Of a stretch of 6,669 bases of DNA, positions 1 through 5,316 are shown piece by piece. Position 1 is the first letter of the stretch. Each line of letters starts with the position of its first letter. A model generated the notes under the pieces. That model was not told where the DNA came from and did no database searches. It was given only the letters and a program-made list of their open reading frames with translations. A program made the translations under genes and the position numbers. This DNA comes from an uncultured Alphaproteobacteria bacterium (GTDB lineage Bacteria > Pseudomonadota > Alphaproteobacteria > Reyranellales > Reyranellaceae), in assembly GCA_903929895.1 (NCBI GenBank), contig CAIYWM010000599.1, positions 1 through 6,669 of the forward strand, written 5' to 3'.

Positions 1-351
1 GAGGTCGCCCATCAGCCGTTTTATGTGCGGGAAATAGCCCTCGTCGGCTTTGTGTTCGAGCAGAGGCGCCCGGGCGCGGGCCCGCGGCTCCGCCGGCCTC
101 AGTGCCGGGTCACGCTTGAGCGTTTCCAGGTACTCGAAGATCTGCGTCGAATCGAACAACTCGAGGTCGCCATCGATCAGGACGGGGACCTGGCGCTTGG
201 GATTGATGCGCACGACCTCGGGATGCTTTGGCTCATAGAGCACCTTCATCTCGAACGGGACCATTTCGAGTTCGAAGTCGAACCCCTTCTCGCGCAGGGC
301 GATCTCCGCCTTGGCGCCGAACATGCTGAGCGGACCGGAATAGAGCTTCAT
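1..351 (-). CDS. Glutathione S-transferase family protein, N-terminal part (cut by window edge)
   Basis: The 117 visible residues begin MKLYSGPLSMFGAKAEIAL and match the thioredoxin-like N-terminal domain of glutathione S-transferases: a first beta strand, a Ser at residue 9 near the usual catalytic position, a helix, then the QVPVL segment with the expected cis-proline (Pro56), and a D-S pair (67-68) of the kind that binds the gamma-glutamyl part of glutathione. The sequence then enters the linker and the start of the helical C-terminal domain (from about residue 90), and the rest lies outside the window. The ATG at 351 is the only good start, since an in-frame stop lies 7 codons upstream. 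No strong Shine-Dalgarno is visible. It starts 26 bp after the stop of the transporter gene on the same strand, so co-transcription is likely. The family usually conjugates glutathione to electrophiles or acts as a reductase or isomerase; the substrate cannot be read here. Confidence 0.85.
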   Translation of the reverse strand, partial: MKLYSGPLSMFGAKAEIALREKGFDFELEMVPFEMKVLYEPKHPEVVRINPKRQVPVLIDGDLELFDSTQIFEYLETLKRDPALRPAEPRARARAPLLEHKADEGYFPHIKRLMGDL

Positions 352-377
352 GGCGACCAGCTTACGGGGTCACTGTC

Positions 378-1637
378 CTACATCAACACGAACATCCCGA
401 TGGCCGCGGCCGCCATCAGAACCAGTGTGAGCCAGCCCAGCACGCGCTGCCAAAGGTTTGCCGTGAAATCCCCCATGATCTCGCGGCGGGACGCCACGAT
501 CATCATCGCTCCGATGATCGGCACCACGATCACGCCGTTCAGGACCGCGCTCCAGATCAGCGCCTTGATCGGGTCGATCGGCAGCAGCGCCACGCCAAGA
601 CCTGCCAGGGTTGCCCCCGCGATGGTGACGTAGAATGGTCGAGCCTCCGAGAAATCGTGCTCCAGCCCGATCCTCCAAGCCCGCACCTCGCCCAGCGCGT
701 AGGCGGCCGATCCGGCGAGCACCGGCACCGCCAGCAGGCCCGTGCCGACGATGCCGAGACTGAACAGGAGGAAGGCCGCGTCGCCCGCGATCGGCCTCAG
801 CGCTTCGGCGGCCTGCTGCGTGCTCTGGATGTCTGTCTTGCCGTTGGCGTTGAGCGTGGCCGCCGTCGTCAGAATGATGAAGAAAGCGACCAGGTTCGAC
901 ACCGCCATGCCGATGCCGGTCTCCCAGCCGATGCGCGTCAGTTCGCGCGGCGCCTGCTCGGGATTGTCGGTGAGCGGCCCGGCCTCGTCATCGCCCTCCT
1001 CATCCTCGACTTCCTGCGAACTCTGCCAGAAGAAGAGGTAGGGGCTGATCGTCGTGCCGAGGATCGCGACGATCAGCATCAACGTTTCCTTGTCGAGGGC
1101 GAAGTTCGGGACCAGGGCGCCGATGCCGACCGCGCGCCAGTCGATATGGGCCGTGAAGACCACGCCGACATAGGCAAACAGCGAGAAGGTCAGATACTTC
1201 AGAAAGCCGACATAGCGGCTGTAGGGAATGAACACGATGGCCAGCACCGAGGCGATCGCAAACAGGAAAGTGAAGAGCGCCTGCCCCCCGCCCACGAGCA
1301 TCGCCACCGCGGCCCCCATGGCGGCGAGGTCGGCGCCGAGGTTGATGGTGTTTGCCACAAACAGCAGCAGGACCACCCCCAGGACCACCGGCCGCGGGAA
1401 AGCCCGGCACATGTTGGCGGCCAGGCCGTGGCCGGTGACGCGACCGATGCGGGCGCTGACCGACTGAACCGCGACCATCAGCGGCCAGGTCAGTACCACC
1501 GTCCAGAGGAGTCCGAAGCCCGCATGGGCGCCCGCCTGCGAGTAGGTCGCGATGCCGCTGGGATCGTCGTCGGCGGCGCCGGTGATCACACCGGGACCCA
1601 GCCTCTTGATCAGTCCCTGCGTGCTGGTTGCGACCAT
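378..1637 (-). CDS. NRAMP-like divalent metal cation transporter, variant metal-site motifs
   Basis: A 419-residue, very hydrophobic inner-membrane protein of the NRAMP/SLC11 fold, with about 11 likely membrane helices. It opens with LGPGVITGAADDDPSG (residues 13-28), the helix-1 metal-site region. The helix-6 region reads TTISPYLFFWQSSQE (195-209), followed by an acidic loop (209-218). Classical Mn/Fe transporters carry Asp-Pro-Gly-Asn in helix 1 and Met-Pro-His in helix 6. Here these are DPSG (25-28) and ISPY (197-200), so the Asn, Met and His ligand positions differ. It is therefore NRAMP-related, but its ion is uncertain. The frame stays open to an ATG at 1835, but that would add 66 residues unlike the family. 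The ATG at 1637 puts LGPG near the N terminus as usual and has a G-rich stretch just upstream. It sits 178 bp after the small gene upstream, so it may have its own promoter, and 26 bp before the GST gene. Confidence 0.9.
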   Translation of the reverse strand: MVATSTQGLIKRLGPGVITGAADDDPSGIATYSQAGAHAGFGLLWTVVLTWPLMVAVQSVSARIGRVTGHGLAANMCRAFPRPVVLGVVLLLFVANTINLGADLAAMGAAVAMLVGGGQALFTFLFAIASVLAIVFIPYSRYVGFLKYLTFSLFAYVGVVFTAHIDWRAVGIGALVPNFALDKETLMLIVAILGTTISPYLFFWQSSQEVEDEEGDDEAGPLTDNPEQAPRELTRIGWETGIGMAVSNLVAFFIILTTAATLNANGKTDIQSTQQAAEALRPIAGDAAFLLFSLGIVGTGLLAVPVLAGSAAYALGEVRAWRIGLEHDFSEARPFYVTIAGATLAGLGVALLPIDPIKALIWSAVLNGVIVVPIIGAMMIVASRREIMGDFTANLWQRVLGWLTLVLMAAAAIGMFVLM

Positions 1638-1646
1638 CTTGCCCCC

Positions 1647-1672
1647 GAATTGGAAGAACTCTTCGCGAATTC
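1647..1672. repeat. Imperfect inverted repeat just upstream of the NRAMP-like gene
   Basis: The arms GAATT-G-GAAGA and TCTTC-GCG-AATTC flank a 2-base centre (AC), giving two 5-bp paired blocks per side separated by short mismatched bulges. The repeat lies 10 to 35 bp upstream of the chosen ATG of the transporter, on the leader side. It could be an operator for a metal regulator or a hairpin in the mRNA leader close to the ribosome binding site. It does not match a regulator box I can name. The rest of the 178-bp gap (1638-1815) shows no convincing promoter; the best minus-strand pair is a weak TTGCCG / TATCCA. A 10-bp GC palindrome (1805-1814) lies immediately after the upstream gene's stop, but it has no loop and no T-run, so it is not a clear terminator. 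Confidence 0.35.
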
Positions 1673-1815
1673 CACCTTGTTGACCGGGGACGCCTTCGCC
1701 ACCGAGCGCCAAAACCCTGTTCGCCCTGATGAGGCTGATGTGGATATGGCGCAGCAGCAACGCGGCAACATGTGCCCCATTGCCGCTGACCTGACTCGAA
1801 TGATCGGGGCCCCGG

Positions 1816-2196
1816 TTACGGGTTGTCGGAGCCATCCTTCAGATGGAAGGGCAACGTCGCCAGCTCGGGCGCCAGGTCCTTGATCTCGTCGAAGAACACG
1901 ATGAAGTGCCGCGCGACCAGTCGTTGGAGGTCGCCGCCCGGCTGATCGTCGCCGTCCGCCGTCGTCATCTCCATACCGTCCCTGGTCCGTACCCAGAGGA
2001 GCGCATTGCGCGGCGCGTCCGGCAGCGCCGCAAAGCTCAGCAGGCCGAAGGCGACGGCCTGCCGCCGCCGGGCATGCTGGGCCAGCGCATTGTCCTTCGC
2101 CAGATCGCACAGGGCGAAGGCCAGCTTTCCCTGCGTGCCGTCCGGCAGCGCGACGTCGTACTCGCGGGTCGCCAGGCGCCCGAGTTCGTCGCTCAC
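1816..2196 (-). CDS. Small unrecognised protein translationally coupled to nadE
   Basis: A 126-residue protein that I do not recognise. It begins with SDELGRLATREYDVALPDG, suggesting a beta-rich N terminus. A mixed helical stretch follows (CDLAKDNALAQHARRRQ, about 34-50), then strand-like LLWVRTRDGMEM (about 68-79), an acidic loop DGDDQPGGD, and a last hydrophobic part ARHFIVFFDEIKDLAPELATLPFHL. There is no signal peptide, membrane segment, Cys cluster or nucleotide-binding motif, so it is probably a soluble cytoplasmic protein. The start is a GTG that overlaps the nadE stop in the sequence GTGA (4-bp overlap), with a perfect AGGAGG 6 bases upstream. An open reading frame extending further upstream into nadE is a shadow of nadE. 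The overlap strongly suggests the same mRNA and coupled translation, but no function can be assigned. Confidence 0.8.
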   Translation of the reverse strand: MSDELGRLATREYDVALPDGTQGKLAFALCDLAKDNALAQHARRRQAVAFGLLSFAALPDAPRNALLWVRTRDGMEMTTADGDDQPGGDLQRLVARHFIVFFDEIKDLAPELATLPFHLKDGSDNP

Positions 2197-3869
2197 GAGG
2201 AGCCTCCTGCGCCCTGCCCCCGGAACCCGTTCACGATCGGATAGCGGCGCTCGCGGCTGATGCTGCGGGAGGTGATCTTCACGCCGGGCGGCGCCTGGCG
2301 GCGCTTGTACTCGGCGCCTTCGAGCAGGCGCCATACGCGGTCCACGGTCGCGGGGTCATGGCCCTCCTTCACCAGTGCCACGGTATCGAGGTCGCGCTCG
2401 ATCAGGCCCTTCAGGATGGCGTCGAGCGTCGCATAGGGCGGCAGCGAGTCGGAGTCCTTCTGGTCGGGCCCCAGTTCGGCCGAGGGCGGCTTGTCGATGA
2501 TGCGCGGCGGGATCACCACGCCCGCGCAGCCCAGCGCACCCAGCGGCAGGTGCGCATTTCGCCAGCGGCAGAGTTCGAAGACGGTGGTCTTGTAGACATC
2601 CTTCAGGACATTGAAGCCGCCGCACATGTCGCCGTAGAGCGTGGCGTAACCCACCGCCATCTCCGACTTGTTGCCGGTCGTCACCACCATGCCGCCCAGC
2701 TTGTTCGACACCGCCATCAGGGTGACGCCCCGCGCGCGGCTCTGAATGTTCTCTTCCGTCACATCCTCGGCCCGCTTGCCGAACAGCGGCGCCAGCATGC
2801 CGCGAAACGCCGCCATCGCCGGTCCGATGTCGACGATGTCGTAGCGCACGCCGATCGCCCGGGCGCAGGCCTCGGCATCCTCCAGCGAGTCGCGGCTGGT
2901 ATAGGGCGACGGCATCATGATCGCGTGCACGCGATCGGGGCCCAGCGCGTCGGCTGCCACCGCCGCCGTGATCGCCGAATCGACGCCGCCCGACAGCCCG
3001 ATCACCACCGAGGGGAAGCCGGTCTTGTTCACATAGTCGCGCAGGCCGAGCACCATTGCCTGATAGATCGAGTCGAGGCGGTCCAGCTCAGGTGCGATCG
3101 GCCCGGGCTGGCATTCCCAACCGCCGCCGCCGCGCCGGAACTCGATCGTGGCGACCTGCTCGGCGAAGGAGGCGAGCTTGGCCTTGAGCGAGCGGTCGGC
3201 GCCCAGCGCGAAGGAGGCACCGTCATAGACGACCTCGTCCTGTCCGCCGACCTGGTTGAGATAGACGAAGGGCAGGCCGCTCTCGACCACGCGCTTGACG
3301 CCGAGCTGCACGCGCAGATCGGTCTTGCCAGCCTCGTAGGGCGACCCGTTGGGCACCAGGAGGATCTCGCCGCCGGTCTCGGCGATGCACTCGACGACAT
3401 CGGGCGTCCAGACATCCTCGCAGATCGGCACGCCGATCCGCACCCCCCGGAAGCCGATCGGCCCGGGCATCGGCCCCGGCGAGAATACGCGCTTGTCGTC
3501 GAACACGCCGTAGTTCGGCAGATCGACCTTGTAGCGCATGCCGACGATCTCGCCTTTGTCGAGGGCAACGATGGCATTGTAGAGCTTGCCGTCCTCGCGC
3601 CACGGCGTGGTGACGAACAGGGCCGGGCCGCCATCGCTTGTGTCTTCCCGAAGCGCCTCGACCGCATCATGGCAGGCGTCCTGGAAGGCCGGCTTGAGGA
3701 CGAGATCCTCCGGGAAGTATCCCGCCACCACCATTTCGGAGAAAAGCACCAGGTCGGCGCCTTGCCGGGCCGCCTGCGCGCGGGCAGCCCGCACCTTGGC
3801 GAGATTGCCCGCCACGTCTCCGACCTTGGGATTGAGCTGCGCCAGCCCGACCTTGAGCGTGTCCGTCAT
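2193..3869 (-). CDS. nadE: Glutamine-dependent NAD+ synthetase (two-domain)
   Basis: Catalyses the last step of NAD+ biosynthesis: ATP-dependent amidation of nicotinate adenine dinucleotide in the cytoplasm, with ammonia drawn from glutamine. The 558 residues form two domains. The N-terminal nitrilase-type glutaminase domain (about 1-250) shows the Glu-Lys-Cys triad as Glu45 in FSEM, Lys114 in RYKVDLPNYG and Cys150 in GVPICEDVW. The C-terminal synthetase domain (about 265-540) has the ATP-pyrophosphatase loop IGLSGGVDSA (SGGVDS at 293-298), followed by TTGNKSEMAVGYATLYGDMCG and a C-terminal ISRERRYPIVNGFRG segment typical of the family. The length is normal for the two-domain type. The ATG at 3869 is preceded by GAGG 7 bases upstream, which overlaps the stop of the preceding gene 9 bp away. 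It ends overlapping the next gene by 4 bp, so it is the middle gene of a three-gene cluster. Confidence 0.97.
   Translation of the reverse strand: MTDTLKVGLAQLNPKVGDVAGNLAKVRAARAQAARQGADLVLFSEMVVAGYFPEDLVLKPAFQDACHDAVEALREDTSDGGPALFVTTPWREDGKLYNAIVALDKGEIVGMRYKVDLPNYGVFDDKRVFSPGPMPGPIGFRGVRIGVPICEDVWTPDVVECIAETGGEILLVPNGSPYEAGKTDLRVQLGVKRVVESGLPFVYLNQVGGQDEVVYDGASFALGADRSLKAKLASFAEQVATIEFRRGGGGWECQPGPIAPELDRLDSIYQAMVLGLRDYVNKTGFPSVVIGLSGGVDSAITAAVAADALGPDRVHAIMMPSPYTSRDSLEDAEACARAIGVRYDIVDIGPAMAAFRGMLAPLFGKRAEDVTEENIQSRARGVTLMAVSNKLGGMVVTTGNKSEMAVGYATLYGDMCGGFNVLKDVYKTTVFELCRWRNAHLPLGALGCAGVVIPPRIIDKPPSAELGPDQKDSDSLPPYATLDAILKGLIERDLDTVALVKEGHDPATVDRVWRLLEGAEYKRRQAPPGVKITSRSISRERRYPIVNGFRGQGAGGSS
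2197..2208 (-). promoter_or_regulatory. Strong Shine-Dalgarno deciding the GTG start of the nadE-coupled gene
   Basis: Read on the minus strand, AGGAGG (2208-2203) is followed by a 6-base spacer and then the GTG at 2196. The motif lies inside the last codons of nadE. It supports the GTG start rather than any upstream start in the extended frame. Confidence 0.75.
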
Positions 3870-3878
3870 CGCAAAGCC

Positions 3879-4661
3879 TCAGGAGGAGCGCATGTGCTCG
3901 CGGAGAGCCTCGCCGAACGCCTGGAACAGGGCGCGGTTGATCGGGTTGGATTGCGGGTCGTATTCGGCATGCCACTGAACACCCACCGCGAAGGCCGGTG
4001 CGTCGGTGATGCAGATCGCCTCGATCGTGCCGTCCTCCGCCACGCCTTCGATGGCGACCCGCTTGCCGGGATCGAGGATCCCCTGCCCATGGAGCGAGTT
4101 CACGCGAATGCATTCGCAGCCGAGCAACCGGGCGAAATAGCCGTCCTTCACGAGTTGCACCTCGTGCCGGTCGGCAAACACCACGGTAGGATCGGGATGG
4201 ATCTCGCCATTCTCCAGCCGCGGCATTCGGTGGTTCATGCGGCCTGGAATCTCCCGGATCTCGGGATGCAGAGAGCCGCCGAAGGCCACGTTCATTTCCT
4301 GGAAGCCGCGGCAGATACCGAAGATCGGCACGCCGCGCTCGACACAGGTATCGATCAGCGACAAGGCCATCGCGTCGCGCTCCTGGTCGTAGGGCTCGTG
4401 GGCCGGATGCGGTTCGGCCCCGAAGCGCGTCGGATGGACGTTGGCGCGGGCGCCGGTGAGCAGGATACCGTCGACCGCGCCCAGCAGGGCTTCGATGTCG
4501 GTGATGTCGGGGGTGCCGGCAAACATCAGCGGCAGCGCCCCGGCGACGTCGGCGACCGCCCGCATGTTGCGCTGTCCCACGAGCTGGACGTTGTGACGGT
4601 CGTTGATCACGCCGGAGTTGCCGATCACCCCGACCACGGGCTTCTTGATGCTGTGAACCAA
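3879..4661 (-). CDS. Class I glutamine amidotransferase-like hydrolase (peptidase C26, gamma-glutamyl-GABA hydrolase type)
   Basis: About 260 residues, resembling the PuuD / peptidase C26 group, which cleaves gamma-glutamyl amide bonds such as gamma-glutamyl-GABA. The catalytic triad is visible: nucleophile Cys117 in IFGICRGFQEMN (the nucleophile elbow), His231 and Glu233 in GVQWHAEYD. The N terminus KKPVVGVIGN and the DGILLTGARANVHP segment are also typical. The start is not certain. The frame is open to an ATG at 4817, but the extra 52 residues are Arg/Pro-rich and unlike the family. A TTG at 4661, with purine-rich GGCAGG upstream, gives the usual length; a GTG at 4634 is possible. It ends 9 bp before nadE and is probably its operon partner. 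No other putrescine-degradation gene is visible, so a PuuD role in GABA production is not supported by context. The substrate is unknown. Confidence 0.88.
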   Translation of the reverse strand: MVHSIKKPVVGVIGNSGVINDRHNVQLVGQRNMRAVADVAGALPLMFAGTPDITDIEALLGAVDGILLTGARANVHPTRFGAEPHPAHEPYDQERDAMALSLIDTCVERGVPIFGICRGFQEMNVAFGGSLHPEIREIPGRMNHRMPRLENGEIHPDPTVVFADRHEVQLVKDGYFARLLGCECIRVNSLHGQGILDPGKRVAIEGVAEDGTIEAICITDAPAFAVGVQWHAEYDPQSNPINRALFQAFGEALREHMRSS

Positions 4662-4706
4662 CCTACGCCTGCCTGGACTTCGAAGCGGCGATAATGGCAC
4701 CGCATC

Positions 4707-4762
4707 CACCGGCGGGCGAGTCCGCCGTCGCGAATCGCCGTTGACAGCCCCACCCGCCGGTG
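4707..4762. repeat. Perfect 10-bp inverted repeat in the amidotransferase leader
   Basis: CACCGGCGGG (4707-4716) is repeated in reverse complement as CCCGCCGGTG (4753-4762), with 36 bases between. Inside, GGCGA (4715-4719) and TCGCC (4735-4739) could form an alternative stem that shares two bases with the left arm. On the minus strand this would be a leader hairpin ending about 45 bases before the TTG start. On the plus strand the right arm falls in the spacer of the candidate promoter. It could be an operator pair, an mRNA hairpin or chance in GC-rich DNA. Confidence 0.5.
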
Positions 4763-4770
4763 CGTGAAAT
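4741..4770 (+). promoter_or_regulatory. Candidate sigma-70-type promoter on the plus strand
   Basis: TTGACA (4741-4746) is a perfect -35 box. An 18-base spacer separates it from TGAAAT (4765-4770), which matches 4 of 6 bases of the -10 consensus. Transcription would begin near 4777, about 23 bases upstream of the small open frame at 4800. The spacing is at the long end of the normal range. It points away from the amidotransferase gene. Confidence 0.4.
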
Positions 4771-4799
4771 CCAACGTCACGTTCAGCAGGGAGGTTTTG

Positions 4800-4862
4800 A
4801 TGAATCCACCCAAGCAACGTGCCGCAGTGATTGCCGAGGCAATCGTTCGGGCATCGGCATAG
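4800..4862 (+). CDS. Possible 20-residue small protein or leader peptide
   Basis: An ATG frame of 20 codons ending in TAG. Its product begins MNPPKQRAAVIAEAIV and would be a short, Ala-rich, mildly basic, probably helical peptide with no recognised family. It is preceded by AGGGAGG (4788-4794) with a 5-base spacer, an excellent Shine-Dalgarno, and by the candidate promoter at 4741-4770. It is followed 21 bases later by a long stem-loop. It is not a leader of any same-strand gene, because the next plus-strand gene is trmFO almost 900 bp away. It could be a real small protein, a small RNA carrying an incidental frame, or chance. The frame is too short for codon statistics to help. Confidence 0.27.
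   Translation: MNPPKQRAAVIAEAIVRASA
4829..4844. repeat. Perfect 16-bp palindrome inside the small frame
   Basis: GATTGCC and GGCAATC are perfect reverse complements separated by two bases (GA), forming a compact dyad. It could be a repressor operator downstream of the candidate promoter, or an RNA hairpin within the small frame on either strand. No known regulator site was recognised. Confidence 0.45.
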
Positions 4863-4883
4863 CGGCAGACGCGAACGGTACGG

Positions 4884-4941
4884 CGGGAGCGGCCCCTGCG
4901 GGTCGCATCAGTTGGGCATGACCCCAATTCGGCCGCTCCCG
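4884..4941. terminator. Long stem-loop between convergent units, possible bidirectional terminator
   Basis: CGGGAGCGGCC (4884-4894) pairs perfectly with GGCCGCTCCCG (4931-4941). Within the 36-base interior, GGGTC (4900-4904) can pair with GACCC (4920-4924), or alternatively TTGGG (4912-4916) with CCCAA (4923-4927). The element lies downstream of the Rid-gene unit on the minus strand and downstream of the candidate small unit on the plus strand, which is where a shared terminator would sit. Neither side has a T-run, so it is not a canonical intrinsic terminator. It could instead be the structured part of a small RNA or a 3' stabilising hairpin. Confidence 0.4.
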
Positions 4942-4990
4942 ACGTTCCTCTCCAAATCCCAGCGAGTCGAGATTTCGGCGGGCGCCGCCT

Positions 4991-5299
4991 TCATTGGAAT
5001 GGCGGCACGTCGCGTCTCAGGTCGCCGCTGCCCTGACGGAAGTACAGCGTCAGGCGCCCGGAGATATCCGCCCCGCGGCTCGACGCTCCGGCAGGAAGCT
5101 CGGTTTTCAGCCCGCCCGCGCCCAGCTCCTCCACCAGCTCGTGCAGACGGTCTCCGGGAATCTCGAACTGGAGGACCGCCATCGCGTCGGAGAGTAGGGA
5201 ATGGCCGGAAACCCAGCCGCCCGCGCGCGTGATCGCCTCCGACGCCGCGTTCACGCTGGCATGAAAGGCGTCCCGCGCGACCGCTTCGAGGCGCAGCAA
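4991..5299 (-). CDS. Small unrecognised protein downstream of the Rid gene
   Basis: A 102-residue protein that I do not recognise. The sequence reads as a real compact domain: a helix RDAFHASVNAASEAITRAGGW, then strand-like segments around MAVLQFEIP (about 40-48), a second helix DRLHELVEELGAGG (about 50-63), and a final strand ISGRLTLYF before a charged tail ending in VPPFQ. The helix/strand alternation hints at a ferredoxin-like (ACT-like) fold, but that is a guess. No signal peptide or membrane segment is seen. The chosen start is TTG at 5299, because GGAGG (5305-5309) lies 5 bases upstream and coding similarity stops there; longer starts would run into the Rid gene in the wrong frame. It begins 17 bp after the Rid stop, so both are likely on one mRNA. 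Confidence 0.7.
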   Translation of the reverse strand: MLRLEAVARDAFHASVNAASEAITRAGGWVSGHSLLSDAMAVLQFEIPGDRLHELVEELGAGGLKTELPAGASSRGADISGRLTLYFRQGSGDLRRDVPPFQ

Positions 5300-5316
5300 T
5301 CCCGCCTCCGCGCGAG

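Larger units (their letters stand above)
4662..4990. other. 329-bp region without a long gene, rich in inverted repeats
   Basis: The stretch lies between the amidotransferase start and the stop of the small gene downstream of the Rid gene. Long open frames cross it, but their products are Arg/Pro-rich and look like composition artefacts. It contains a 10-bp inverted repeat (4707-4762), a plausible plus-strand promoter (4741-4770), a Shine-Dalgarno with a 20-codon frame (4789-4862), a 16-bp palindrome (4829-4844) and an 11-bp stem with an inner stem (4884-4941). A short GGCGG/CCGCC hairpin (4977-4989) sits right after the stop at 4991. No convincing minus-strand promoter for the amidotransferase/nadE cluster was found, although one must lie here or further upstream. 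Confidence 0.6.

Noticed and set aside
1805..1814. A GC palindrome after the stop of the nadE-coupled gene, considered as a terminator
   Set aside because: CGGGGCCCCG has no loop bases and no following T-run, so it cannot form a normal intrinsic terminator.
1638..1835. A 66-residue N-terminal extension of the NRAMP-like transporter
   Set aside because: The frame is open, but the extension does not resemble the family and would place LGPG far from the N terminus. It also overlaps the end of the upstream gene.
657..1883. A 408-codon plus-strand frame opposite the transporter
   Set aside because: It has the same shadow composition, no domain, and overlaps a confident membrane protein on the minus strand.
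2358..4694. A 778-codon open frame on the plus strand opposite nadE and the amidotransferase
   Set aside because: The product is rich in His, Arg, Asp and Gly in the manner of antisense frames of GC-rich genes. It has no recognisable domain and covers two clearly identified genes on the other strand.
4662..4817. A 52-residue N-terminal extension of the amidotransferase
   Set aside because: It is Arg/Pro-rich and unlike the family, and the family length is met from the TTG at 4661. The choice of TTG over a GTG at 4634 remains uncertain.
4831..5232. A 133-codon plus-strand frame across the intergenic region and the small 102-residue gene
   Set aside because: The product is Arg/Ser/Pro-rich and has no good ribosome site. 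The minus-strand frame beneath it looks far more protein-like.
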